From: Sphingomonadales bacterium
GTDB lineage: Bacteria; Pseudomonadota; Alphaproteobacteria; Sphingomonadales; Sphingomonadaceae
Length of the DNA stretch: 64,000 nt
Assembly: GCA_027483465.1 (NCBI GenBank)
Contig: JAIXUQ010000050.1
Coordinates: forward strand, 1-64,000
Reading direction: 5' to 3'
Shown here: piece after piece, positions 20,196-28,614 of the stretch
Numbering within the stretch: position 1 is the stretch's first letter
Layout of the letters: every line of letters begins with the position of its first letter
The notes under the pieces: generated by a model
Told to the model about the DNA's origin: nothing
The model's input: the letters and a program-made list of their open reading frames with translations, nothing else
The model's database searches: none
Translations under genes and position numbers: made by a program

Positions 20196-21353
20196 ATGCC
20201 TTGTCGTCCGATCCCTGCAGCCATTGCGCTGTCCCTGTCGTTCGCAACTGGCGCCGCCGCTGCCCCCGATCGCGATGCCGTCTCGAAGCTGGTTGAGACC
20301 GCCCGGGTCGAACAGAAAATCCCCGGCCTGGCCTTGTTGGTGATGCAGAATGGCAAGGTCGTGCAGCAACAGGGCTTTGGTCTTGCCAATGTCGAGCTGG
20401 CGGTTCCCGTTTCGCCGGCATCATTGTTTCAGACCGGTTCAATCGGAAAAATGTTCACCGCCGCGCTGGTCCTGAAACTGGCCGAAGCCGGCCGGTGGTC
20501 ACTGGATGACCCATTGGCCAGATATCTGCCGGGCACGCCGCCGGCCTGGTCCGCCGTGACCCTCAGGATGATGCTGAATCACACATCCGGCATCGCCAAT
20601 TATGCACTTGCCGATTATCTCACGATCATCAACGCCACATCAGCCGACCTGTCGAAGATTGCATTTGCCAAACCGCTGGATTTTCCGCCCGGCACTGATT
20701 GGCGATACAGCAACACGGCCTATGTGCTGCTTGGCCTTGCCATTGAAAAGGTCACGGGCCGCTTCTATGGCGATTTGCTGGTGGAACAGGTGTTTCGGCC
20801 ACTGGGCATGGCGACCGCGCAACCGATCAGCGAGCGCGACATCACCCCGAACCGGGTGGCAGGTTATGAACTTGGTGCCGACAATGTTCTGAAAAATCAG
20901 AACTATCAGAACTATATGCCACAGATCCTGAACAGCACCGCCGATGGTTCACTCTATTTCAGCCTGCAGGATTATGCCGCTTGGGAAGCGGCGGTGTTGC
21001 GGCGCGATACCGTGCTGAAGCAGGCAAGCTGGGATGAGATGTTCCGGCCCGGCCCGCTCAAATCCGGCGGCCGCGTGGCCTATGGCATGGGATGGAACCT
21101 GCGTTCCAGTGGCGACATGTTCCTGCGCGCGCACAATGGCAGTTGGCAGGGCTTTCAGACCGCTTATGTCGCCATCGAGCGCGGCAAAGGCAAGGACGAC
21201 AGCCTGGCCGTGATCGTGCTGACCAATCTGGATGCGGCAAAACCAGGCAATATCGCCCGCAATGTTGCTGCCTTGCTGGCGCCATCTGCTGCCACGCTGG
21301 TGGCATGTCTGCCAACCGATGTGCGCAAGCCCTGCCCCGCCAGCCAGCCATGA
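20196..21353 (+). CDS. Exported serine hydrolase, class C beta-lactamase fold
   Basis: A 385-residue protein with a signal peptide (MPCRPIPAAIALSLSFATGA) and all three family motifs: SIGK (S82, K85), YSN (Y171-N173) and HNG near the C-terminus (LRAHNGSWQGF). It belongs to the broad beta-lactamase/D-alanyl carboxypeptidase/esterase group; the substrate cannot be told. It is unrelated in detail to the hydrolase at 16869-18545. Codon use is less GC-rich than the neighbours (a 60-base block at 20881 is 40% GC, rich in AAT/CAG codons), suggesting acquisition. A fragment duplicated from the next gene follows its stop directly. Confidence 0.85.
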   Translation: MPCRPIPAAIALSLSFATGAAAAPDRDAVSKLVETARVEQKIPGLALLVMQNGKVVQQQGFGLANVELAVPVSPASLFQTGSIGKMFTAALVLKLAEAGRWSLDDPLARYLPGTPPAWSAVTLRMMLNHTSGIANYALADYLTIINATSADLSKIAFAKPLDFPPGTDWRYSNTAYVLLGLAIEKVTGRFYGDLLVEQVFRPLGMATAQPISERDITPNRVAGYELGADNVLKNQNYQNYMPQILNSTADGSLYFSLQDYAAWEAAVLRRDTVLKQASWDEMFRPGPLKSGGRVAYGMGWNLRSSGDMFLRAHNGSWQGFQTAYVAIERGKGKDDSLAVIVLTNLDAAKPGNIARNVAALLAPSAATLVACLPTDVRKPCPASQP

Positions 21354-21375
21354 ACAAGGCTGGATTGATGGCGGC

Positions 21376-21427
21376 GCCACCGGCTGGCGCGATTATCTGC
21401 CGGGCCTTGCCGTGGCGGTGCTGGCCA
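21376..21427 (+). repeat. 52-bp partial duplication of the yeiH-like gene 5' end (upstream copy)
   Basis: This stretch matches 21702-21753 inside the transporter gene at 49 of 52 positions by my alignment, including a run of 29 identical bases. Read in the matching frame it encodes ATGWRDYLPGLAVAVLAS, then runs to a stop at 21462, so it is a non-functional fragment. Its partner copy lies 326 bases downstream. Confidence 0.85.
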
Positions 21428-21572
21428 GCCCGGTGAGCCTCGCCGCCGCCTCGGGCCGATAGATTTCGCCGCCGCCATCCACCAGGCCACCCACCGACAG
21501 ATCGTTGCGCACATAATCAGCCAGCGAAAGCCGCTGCCAATCGCCCAGGCGCCATTTTTCCACCTGGGCCAT
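21393..21572 (-). pseudogene. Short ORF or gene remnant, unknown
   Basis: A 59-codon ORF beginning MAQVEKWRLGDWQRLSLADY and continuing through GGLVDGGGEIYRPEAAARLT. The first ~50 residues have protein-like composition and sphingomonad codon use; the last ten (STATARPGR) are simply the antisense of the duplicated transporter fragment. The likely reading is the N-terminus of a larger gene cut off when the 52-bp duplicate arose. I do not recognise the parent family. No clear ribosome-binding site was seen. Confidence 0.4.
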
Positions 21573-21635
21573 GGCCGCAGGCTATGCGCCGGTGATGGGG
21601 CTGACAAGCGCGCCATTGGCCTTTAAGCCTTGGCC

Positions 21636-22688
21636 ATGAACCCCCTGCCCGACTCCCTGCCGCAGGCCGCCGATCTTTACGGCGATATCGAACGCACGCC
21701 GGCCACCGGCTGGCGCGATTATCTGCCGGGGCTGGCGGTGGCGGTGCTGGCCACGCTGGCGGCGGCCTCGCTGGCGGATCGTTATCATGCGCCGCTCACG
21801 CTGCTGGCGCTGCTGATCGGGCTGGCGATGAATTTCCTCTCGGCCGATCGCCGGCTCACGCCCGGACTCACCCTGGCCAGCCGTGAACTGCTGCGCTGGG
21901 CGATCGTGCTGGTGGGCGCGCGCATCACGCTGGCGCAGATCATCGCGCTGGGGCCGCAATCGCTGCTGGCGGTGCTGGCCATCGTGGTGCTCACGCTGGG
22001 CGCCGGGGTGCTGGCGGCGCGGGCGCTGGGCTTTTCCAGCGCCTTTGGCACATTGTCGGGCGGGGCGGTGGCGATCTGCGGCGCTTCGGCGGCGATGGCG
22101 CTTTCGGCGACCCTGTCGGAACGGCGGCTGCGCCAGGCCGAACTCACGCTGGTGCTGGTCGGCACCTCCACCATGAGCAGCGCGGCGCTGGTGCTCTATC
22201 CGGCCATCTGCGAATTGTTCCGCCTGAGCGATGTGCAGGCCGGCTTCGTGCTGGGCGCCTCCATCCACGATGTCGCGCAAACGCTGGGCGCGGGCTATGC
22301 CTTCTCACCGGCTGCCGGCGAAACGGCGACCATCGTCAAGCTGGCGCGCGTGGCCCTGCTGGCGCCGGTGCTGGCGCTGGTGGCGCTGGCCTTTCCGGCG
22401 CCGCTGAAGATCAAGGGCGGCAAGCCGGCGGCACCGCTGCTGCCTTGGTTTGTCTTCGGCTTTTTCGTGGTGGCCGGCATCAACTCCACCGGCTTCATCC
22501 CGGCCGCTGCCTCCAGCCTTGCGGCCGATGCCTCCAGCTGGATGCTGGCCGTTTCGGTGGCGGCCACCGCCATCCGTTCTCCGCTGGGCGAGATATTGAA
22601 GGCCGGGCCCAAGCCGCTTCTGGTGGGCGTGGTGGCCAGCCTGACCAGCCTGTCGGCCGCGCTCGGTTTTGCGCTGCTGGCGCTATAG
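21636..22688 (+). CDS. YeiH/UPF0324-family putative sulfate export transporter
   Basis: A 350-residue inner-membrane protein with about ten hydrophobic helices. Family signatures are visible: LLRWAIVLVGARITLAQI, GTLSGGAVAICGASAAMALS, and GFVLGASIHDVAQTLGAGYA, with a soluble N-terminus (NPLPDSLPQAADLYGDIERT). The family name is based on homology to YeiH; transport of sulfite/sulfate or related anions is proposed rather than proved. ATG chosen; an in-frame TTG two codons upstream is possible. Its 5' end is partly duplicated upstream. The stop overlaps the convergent MBL gene by six bases. Confidence 0.85.
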   Translation: MNPLPDSLPQAADLYGDIERTPATGWRDYLPGLAVAVLATLAAASLADRYHAPLTLLALLIGLAMNFLSADRRLTPGLTLASRELLRWAIVLVGARITLAQIIALGPQSLLAVLAIVVLTLGAGVLAARALGFSSAFGTLSGGAVAICGASAAMALSATLSERRLRQAELTLVLVGTSTMSSAALVLYPAICELFRLSDVQAGFVLGASIHDVAQTLGAGYAFSPAAGETATIVKLARVALLAPVLALVALAFPAPLKIKGGKPAAPLLPWFVFGFFVVAGINSTGFIPAAASSLAADASSWMLAVSVAATAIRSPLGEILKAGPKPLLVGVVASLTSLSAALGFALLAL

Positions 22689-23462
22689 GCTGATCATCTG
22701 CCCGTCAAAGGCCGGTTCCACCCCGGCCGGCAGTTCGGCGGCCAGCGTCGCATAGTCCATGGATTGATCCATGTGGGTGAGGATGGCCCGGCGCGGCCGG
22801 CGCTGCTCGATCCACGCCAGCGTTTGCGCCAGGTGGCTGTGGGTGGGGTGCGGTTCGCGGCGCAGCGCATCCACCACCCACAGATCAAGGCCGGCCAGCG
22901 CCGCATCGGCACGGGCATCAAAGCCTTTTACATCAGTGGAATAGGCGAAACTTCTGCCGCCATGATCAAAGCGCACGCCGGTTGATTCAATCTCGCCATG
23001 CAATTGCGGAAAGGCCGTGATGGTGAGGTCCCCAAGGCTGATCGGGCCGGTGAAATCATGGGCGGTGCAGGTGGCGGGATAGCCGGCTGCCCCCTGGAAC
23101 ACATAATCAAAGCGGGATTTCAGCACCGCGAAGGTGGCGGGGCTGGCCAACACGGCAACCGGGCGGCGCATGGCGTGAAACAACTGGCGCAGATCATCAA
23201 TGCCGTGGGCGTGATCGGCATGATCATGGGTGATGATCACCGCGTCCAGATGCGCCACCCCGGCCGACAGCAATTGTTCGCGGCAATCCGGCCCGCAATC
23301 GATCAGCACGCTCTGCCCGGCGGCCTCCACCAGCACGGCCACACGGCGGCGGCGGTTTTTCGGATTGGCCGGATCGCACAGGCCCCAATTGCCGCGGCCA
23401 TCAGCACCGCCGATGCGCGGCACCCCGCTGGAGGTGCCACAGCCCAGGATGGTGATACGCAT
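22683..23462 (-). CDS. MBL-fold phosphodiesterase, PhnP-like
   Basis: A 259-residue metallo-beta-lactamase-fold hydrolase. Metal-binding HDHADH is in VIITHDHADHAHGIDDLRQL; other ligands are in PQLHGE, STDVKG and LTHMDQS. The N-terminus MRITILGCGTSSGVPRIGG and the NPKNRRRR segment are typical of the PhnP/RNase Z-like branch that cleaves cyclic phosphodiesters. The start is set by ATG just after the tatD stop, 25 bases away; longer in-frame reading merely overlaps tatD. Last gene of a long minus-strand block. Confidence 0.88.
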   Translation of the reverse strand: MRITILGCGTSSGVPRIGGADGRGNWGLCDPANPKNRRRRVAVLVEAAGQSVLIDCGPDCREQLLSAGVAHLDAVIITHDHADHAHGIDDLRQLFHAMRRPVAVLASPATFAVLKSRFDYVFQGAAGYPATCTAHDFTGPISLGDLTITAFPQLHGEIESTGVRFDHGGRSFAYSTDVKGFDARADAALAGLDLWVVDALRREPHPTHSHLAQTLAWIEQRRPRRAILTHMDQSMDYATLAAELPAGVEPAFDGQMISL

Positions 23463-23487
23463 GCCCCTGCCCTTTTCGCGCGGCCGG

Positions 23488-24261
23488 TCAGGCCCTGGTC
23501 TTGGCGAACAGCGCGTGAAAATTGCGCGTGGTGGTGGCAGCCAGATCGTCCAGGGCCTCCCCGCGCAATTTAGCGAGGAAACGGGCGGTGTGGGCCACGA
23601 ACGCCGGTTCGCACGGCTTGCCGCGCATCGGAACCGGCGCCAGATAGGGCGCATCGGTTTCCACCAGCAGGCGATCGGCCGGGATGGTTTGCGCCGTCGC
23701 CTGCAGATCACGCGCGCTCTTGAAGGTGACGATGCCTGAAAGGCTGATGTAGAAACCCAGCGCAAGTGCTTCTTCGGCAAAGGCCTGGCTGGCGGTGAAG
23801 CAATGGATCACACCGGTCAGCCGGCCCTCGCCCGGTTCCTTCAGCAGGGCCAGCGTGTCCGCCTCGGCCTCGCGGGTGTGGACGATCAGTGGCAGGCCGG
23901 TGGCGCGGGCAGCAGTGATATGGCTGCGGAAACTCGCCTGCTGCCGCGCCCGGTCCGACTTGTCGTAATAATAATCGAGGCCGGTCTCCCCGATGGCAAC
24001 CACGCGGGGATGGGCGGTGGCGGCAATCAGCGTGGCGGCATCGGTATCCGGGTGATCATCGGCCTCGTGCGGGTGGATGCCCACGCTGGCCCACACGCCG
24101 TCGTGGGCATCGGCAATGGCGATCACGTGCGGCCACTCGCTGAGGCGGCAGGAAATGGCCAGAAAGCCCCTCACCCCGGCGGCGCGGGCGCGGGCCAGCA
24201 CGCCGGGCACATCATCGCCCAGGCCGGCATAATTCAGGTGGCAATGGCTGTCGATCAGCAT
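23488..24261 (-). CDS. tatD: TatD-family metal-dependent DNase
   Basis: A 257-residue TIM-barrel hydrolase with metal ligands DSHCHLN near the N-terminus, GIHPHEA, IGETGLDYYYDKS, IVHTREA, IHCFTAS and ETDAPYLAPVP, all classic TatD motifs. The family acts as 3'-5' exonuclease or D-aminoacyl-related hydrolase. It is encoded three bases after the metG stop and almost certainly co-transcribed with metG, holB and tmk, an arrangement widespread in bacteria. Confidence 0.95.
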   Translation of the reverse strand: MLIDSHCHLNYAGLGDDVPGVLARARAAGVRGFLAISCRLSEWPHVIAIADAHDGVWASVGIHPHEADDHPDTDAATLIAATAHPRVVAIGETGLDYYYDKSDRARQQASFRSHITAARATGLPLIVHTREAEADTLALLKEPGEGRLTGVIHCFTASQAFAEEALALGFYISLSGIVTFKSARDLQATAQTIPADRLLVETDAPYLAPVPMRGKPCEPAFVAHTARFLAKLRGEALDDLAATTTRNFHALFAKTRA

Positions 24262-24264
24262 GGC

Positions 24265-25788
24265 TCAGCCATCCAGCGTGATGCGCGGGAACACGCCGGC
24301 CGGCGCCGGCAGTTGCGTACCGGCCGCAACTGGCGTGTTGAAGCCGTTGAAATCACGCGCATCTGCTGCCACGCCCAGTTGATCGAGCAGCAGCGACGTG
24401 CTGCCCGGCATGAAGGGCTGGGCCAGCAGCACGATGCGGCGGGTGGCATCCAGCGTGGCGGCGAGCACTTCGGCCATGCGGGTGGTGTCGCCGCTCTTGG
24501 CCAGGGCCCAGGGCGCATTCTCGGCAAAATAGCCGTTGGCCGCCGTCACCATCGCCATCACGGCATCGAGCGCGCGGTGCAGCGCCAGGCTGTTCATCGC
24601 GGCAAAATAGGCCTCGGCGCCGGCGTGGAAGGCCTGTTTCAGGCGCAATTCCGTCTCGCCGGCCTCGCCCCACACCGGCATCACGCCGCCCAAATTCTTG
24701 GCCACCATCGCCAGGCTGCGCTGCGCCAGATTGCCGATGCCGTTGGCCAGATCGGCGTTGGTGCGCTCCACGATGGCCTCGTCGCTGTAGCTGCCATCCT
24801 CGCCAAAGGCGACCTCGCGGCAGAGGAACCAGCGCAGCCGGTCGACGCCGAAGCGCTGGGCCATTTCGGCCGGATCAACCACATTGCCGAGCGACTTCGA
24901 CATTTTCTCGCCACGGTTGAGCAGGAAGCCATGGCCGAACACGGTCTTCGGCAGGGCCAGCCCGGCCGACATCAGGAAGGCCGGCCAGTAGACGGTGTGA
25001 AACCGCACCACATCCTTGCCGACGATGTGGAGCGCGGCCGGCCACCATTCCCCGTCCAGCCCGCCGGCACCGGTGAGATAATTGGCCAGCGCATCCAGCC
25101 AGACATACATCACATGCCGTTCATCGCCCGGCACCGGGATGCCCCAGGCAAAGCTGGTGCGGCTGACCGAAAGATCCGAAAGCCCGCCGGCAACAAAGGC
25201 GCGCATCTCGTTGAAACGGCTGGCGGGCTGGATGAAATCGGGCTGGCTGTCATACAGCGCCAGCAGCCGGTCCTGATAGGCTGAAAGGCGGAAGAACCAG
25301 CTTTCCTCCACCGTCCATTCCACCGGCGTGCCCTGCGGCGAAAGCCGGGCGCCATCATCAGCCGTGACCAGTTCGGCCTCGTCGTAAAAGGCCTCGTCCC
25401 GCACCGAATACCAGCCTTCATAGCGGCCGAGATAGAGATCATCATTGGCCGCCATGCGCTGCCACAGCGCCTGCACCAGCGCCTTGTGATCGGCATCGGT
25501 GGTGCGGATGAACCGGTCAAAGCTGATGCCCAGCGCCGCGTCGAGCGCCTGGAACGGCGCCACCATCTGATCGACATAGGCCTTGGGCGCCATCCCGGCG
25601 GCGCGGGCGGCCTGATCGATCTTCAGGCCATGCTCGTCGGTGCCGGTCAGGAAACGCACCTCGTGCCCGTCCAACCGCTTGAAGCGGGCGATCACGTCGC
25701 TGGCGATCGCCTCATAGGCATGGCCCATGTGCGGGCGGCCATTGGGATAGGCGATGGCCGTGGTGAGATAGAAACGCGGCTTGGTCAT
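24265..25788 (-). CDS. metG: Methionine-tRNA ligase
   Basis: Class I synthetase charging initiator and elongator tRNA-Met. The 507-residue product has the HIGH-type signature HMGH at residues 20-23 (AYPNGRPHMGHAYEA) and GEKMSKSLGN, and lacks both the extended zinc knuckle pair and the C-terminal EMAP-like tRNA-binding domain, as in the short type common in alphaproteobacteria. The ATG at MTKPRFYLTT is preferred over one four codons upstream. Lies 38 bases after holB. Confidence 0.96.
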   Translation of the reverse strand: MTKPRFYLTTAIAYPNGRPHMGHAYEAIASDVIARFKRLDGHEVRFLTGTDEHGLKIDQAARAAGMAPKAYVDQMVAPFQALDAALGISFDRFIRTTDADHKALVQALWQRMAANDDLYLGRYEGWYSVRDEAFYDEAELVTADDGARLSPQGTPVEWTVEESWFFRLSAYQDRLLALYDSQPDFIQPASRFNEMRAFVAGGLSDLSVSRTSFAWGIPVPGDERHVMYVWLDALANYLTGAGGLDGEWWPAALHIVGKDVVRFHTVYWPAFLMSAGLALPKTVFGHGFLLNRGEKMSKSLGNVVDPAEMAQRFGVDRLRWFLCREVAFGEDGSYSDEAIVERTNADLANGIGNLAQRSLAMVAKNLGGVMPVWGEAGETELRLKQAFHAGAEAYFAAMNSLALHRALDAVMAMVTAANGYFAENAPWALAKSGDTTRMAEVLAATLDATRRIVLLAQPFMPGSTSLLLDQLGVAADARDFNGFNTPVAAGTQLPAPAGVFPRITLDG

Positions 25789-25826
25789 GGGCGTGGCCAA
25801 TGCGGCAGAAGCCGGCGCGTTTCAAG

Positions 25827-26810
25827 TCAACTCGGCAGCGCAGCCAGGTGCATGGCCAGCCGCCAGGCCACCTGGCCGGGCTCAAGCTGCAACGGCACCG
25901 CCTCGCGCGCCAGCCGGCTGGCCTGTTCCCATTCGGTGATGGCCTGTGCCCGCTGCGGCCCGGCCAGCCCCTTGGCACGCGCCGCGATCAGGGCGGGCAC
26001 GGCATCGAGCAGCGCGGCATAGCGGCCTTCGCGGCCCTTCATGGTGACGGTTCGGGCCAGCGCCAGCGCCGCCGGATTGGCCCGTTCCGGCGGCAGGCCG
26101 GGCAGTGCCGCCAGATCGCGGCTCAGGCAGGTGATGCCGGCAGCGGCCAGGCTGAGCGCGCGGCCGGGGCAGCCAGCGGCCAGACGGAGCAACAGCGCCT
26201 CGTCCTCGCCATCCAGTTCGGCCCCCTCGCCTTCGGCCGCTGCAAGCACCCGGCGCACATCGGCATCCGGCAGGCGCGAGAAGCGCAGGGTGCGGCAGCG
26301 CGAACGGATGGTGGGCAACAGCCGGCCGGGCGAATGGCTGATCAACAGGAACACCGTGTCTTCCGACGGTTCCTCAAGGCTTTTCAGCAAGGCATTGGCG
26401 GTGTTGCGGTTCATATCGTCGGCCGCATCGATCACCACCACCCGGCGCGGGCCCAGCATCGGCGTGCCCGACAGGAATTCGCGCAGCGGCTGGCCCTCGC
26501 TGTCGGGCCGGCGGACGATCTGGCCAATCACGATCTCGGCGCGCAGCTTGCCGGTCTTGCCCACGGTGCGTTCGATCAGGCGGAAATCCAGATGCGATCC
26601 CGCCGCCATCAGCCGGGCGGCCTCGGCATCATCAGGCACCGCGAACTCCGGTGGGCAGCCGGCCAGAAGCCAGGTCGCGGCGGCGCGGGCAAACATCGCC
26701 TTGCCCAACCCCTGCTGGCCGGCCAGCAGCCAGCCATGGTGGGGGCGGCCGCCGCGAAAGGCCGCCATGAATTCCGCCACCGCGGCTTCATGGCCGATCA
26801 GGCCGGTCAC
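25827..26810 (-). CDS. holB: DNA polymerase III subunit delta prime
   Basis: Clamp-loader subunit that helps load the beta sliding clamp. The 327-residue protein has an AAA+ core: the degenerate P-loop LLAGQQGLGKAMF, the RRVVVIDAADDMNRNTANALLKSLEEP segment, the sensor-1 region and SRC (arginine finger in IRSRCRTLRF). Start is GTG (VTGLIGHEAAVAEF) overlapping the tmk stop in a GTGA four-base overlap; a longer frame runs through tmk and is spurious. Gene order tmk-holB-metG-tatD is conserved. Confidence 0.93.
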   Translation of the reverse strand: MTGLIGHEAAVAEFMAAFRGGRPHHGWLLAGQQGLGKAMFARAAATWLLAGCPPEFAVPDDAEAARLMAAGSHLDFRLIERTVGKTGKLRAEIVIGQIVRRPDSEGQPLREFLSGTPMLGPRRVVVIDAADDMNRNTANALLKSLEEPSEDTVFLLISHSPGRLLPTIRSRCRTLRFSRLPDADVRRVLAAAEGEGAELDGEDEALLLRLAAGCPGRALSLAAAGITCLSRDLAALPGLPPERANPAALALARTVTMKGREGRYAALLDAVPALIAARAKGLAGPQRAQAITEWEQASRLAREAVPLQLEPGQVAWRLAMHLAALPS

Positions 26811-27415
26811 AACGCCGCCATGATGCGGGCGTGAACATCGGCCACGCTGCCGCTGGCATCGATGGCGCGGCAGCGCGCGGGCTCGCGGCCGGGCAGGCCG
26901 GCGAAGAAGGCGGCGATGCGGGCATGGAAATCGCCGGCAAACCCCTCGAACCGGGCCTCGGCGCCGCCGCGCTGGCGGGCGCGGGCGAGGCCGGCTTCGG
27001 CATCCAGCCGAAACACCAGGGTGAGATCGGGCCACAGGCCGACCGCATCATCATGCAGCCGGGTGAGCGCCGCATCATCCAGCCCGTGCCCGGCGCCCTG
27101 ATAGGCGCGGGTGGAATCGACATAGCGATCGCAGATCACCATGGCCCCGCGCGCCAGCGCCGGCCGGATCACGCGGGCAACATGGTCCACCCGCGCCGCC
27201 GTCATCAACAGCGCCTCGCTCCACGGCGCCCAGCGCGCGGTGTCGCCGGTCACCAGCAGGCCGCGGATGGCTTCGGCGCCGGCGGTGCCGCCCGGTTCGC
27301 GGGTCAACACCACCTCGTGGCCTCGTCCGCCGATGGCATCGGCCAGCAGCCGGCCTTGCGTGGACTTGCCGCTCCCCTCCCCGCCTTCCAGCGTGATGAA
27401 GCGACCGCGGGCCAT
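26807..27415 (-). CDS. tmk: Thymidylate kinase
   Basis: Phosphorylates dTMP to dTDP. The 202-residue product has the P-loop GGEGSGKST at residues 11-19, the DR(Y/H) motif in VICDRYVDSTRAYQG, and LTREPGGTAGAE. Length is normal. Its start overlaps the dac stop by one base and its stop overlaps the holB GTG, so dac, tmk and holB are tightly coupled. Confidence 0.96.
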   Translation of the reverse strand: MARGRFITLEGGEGSGKSTQGRLLADAIGGRGHEVVLTREPGGTAGAEAIRGLLVTGDTARWAPWSEALLMTAARVDHVARVIRPALARGAMVICDRYVDSTRAYQGAGHGLDDAALTRLHDDAVGLWPDLTLVFRLDAEAGLARARQRGGAEARFEGFAGDFHARIAAFFAGLPGREPARCRAIDASGSVADVHARIMAAL

Positions 27416-28578
27416 CAGCCAAACAGCCCCAGCAGCCAGTTCAGCGCGCGGCGCACCATGCCGGCTTCCTCGATCGCCACCGGCGTCACCAGCGGGGCGC
27501 GGGCCGGCGGCTGGCCGGGCATGGTCACCACCAGCCAGCCCACCTGCGCCCCGGCCGGCAGCGGCGCCTTCAGCCCGGCCAGCGGCTGCACACTGGTCTT
27601 GCGCTCCATGGCAAAGCCGCGCGGCAGGGTGACAAACAGATCCTTGCCGGCCACCGCATCAATCCGGGCATCGGCCGCGCCGGCAATGGCGACCTGGCCC
27701 AGCACCTGGCCCTTCTTGCCCAGCGGCACATTCTGCCAGGCGGCAAAGCCCCAGTTCATGAAATCGACACTGGCCGACACGCGCTCGCCAAAGCTGGGCA
27801 GGCCGGCCACCACCATCACGATGCGGCGGCCGTTTTGCACCGCTGAACCGGTGAAGCCATAGCCGGCCTCTTCGGTGTGGCCGGTTTTCAGGCCATCGGC
27901 GCCGGCCACCTTGCCCAGCAGCGGGTTGCGGTTGCCCTGGGTGATGGCCTGGCCGCTGCCCATCGTCTTGCCCCAGGTGAAGCCCTCTTTCTGATAGAAA
28001 CGCGCGTAGAGATCGGGGAAATCGCGGATCGTCGCCTCGGCGATCATGGCGAGATCGCGCGCGGTCACATATTCCTGCGGATCGGGCCAGCCGTTGGTGT
28101 TGGTGAAATGGCTGCCCTTCAGGCCCAGCCGCTGGGCCTCGCGGTTCATCAGGGCGACATAATTGGCCTCGGTGCCGCCCAGGCCCTCGGCCAGCACCAC
28201 GCAGGCATCATTGCCCGACAGGGTGACGATGCCGTGCAGCAGATTTTCAACGCTCACCTGGCTGTTCACATCCAGGAACATGGTGCTGCCCTGGTTGTTC
28301 CATTTTTTCCACGTCTCCTCGCGCACCAGGATCGGCTGGTCCAGGCTGGCCTCACCGGCCTTGATCAGCTTGAAGGCGACATAGACGCTCATCATCTTGG
28401 CCATGGAGGCCGGCGGCATGCGCTTGTCCGCCGCCTTGGCAAACAGGATGCGGCCGGTTTGCAGATCCTTCATGAAGGCGATGGGCGCGGCGGTGTCATA
28501 GGCCTGGGCCAGCGCGGGCGCGGCAGCCAGGCTGGCAACAAGGGCAATTGGAGCAACAAAACGCATCGAAAAACGCAT
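27415..28578 (-). CDS. D-alanyl-D-alanine carboxypeptidase (low-MW PBP)
   Basis: Trims the terminal D-alanine of peptidoglycan stem peptides in the periplasm. The 387-residue product carries a signal peptide (MRFVAPIALVASLAAAPALA), SMAK (S58-K61), SGN (S121-N123) and KTG (K231-G233), the complete S11 active site, followed by a beta-rich C-terminal domain and an amphipathic end (RRALNWLLGLFG) that would anchor it on the membrane as in PBP5/6. The first ATG is used because AAGAAGG lies 13 bases before it; the alternative begins four codons later. Downstream of rlpA by 36 bases, overlapping tmk by one base. Confidence 0.95.
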   Translation of the reverse strand: MRFSMRFVAPIALVASLAAAPALAQAYDTAAPIAFMKDLQTGRILFAKAADKRMPPASMAKMMSVYVAFKLIKAGEASLDQPILVREETWKKWNNQGSTMFLDVNSQVSVENLLHGIVTLSGNDACVVLAEGLGGTEANYVALMNREAQRLGLKGSHFTNTNGWPDPQEYVTARDLAMIAEATIRDFPDLYARFYQKEGFTWGKTMGSGQAITQGNRNPLLGKVAGADGLKTGHTEEAGYGFTGSAVQNGRRIVMVVAGLPSFGERVSASVDFMNWGFAAWQNVPLGKKGQVLGQVAIAGAADARIDAVAGKDLFVTLPRGFAMERKTSVQPLAGLKAPLPAGAQVGWLVVTMPGQPPARAPLVTPVAIEEAGMVRRALNWLLGLFG

Positions 28579-28614
28579 CGAACAGGGGCCTTCTTGAACG
28601 GTTGCGCGCCGGCT

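Noticed and set aside
16869-21353. The two beta-lactamase-fold genes as antibiotic-resistance beta-lactamases
   Set aside because: They carry SxxK and YxN motifs but are of the broad esterase/peptidase-like group, one with an additional C-terminal domain; nothing shows beta-lactam hydrolysis.
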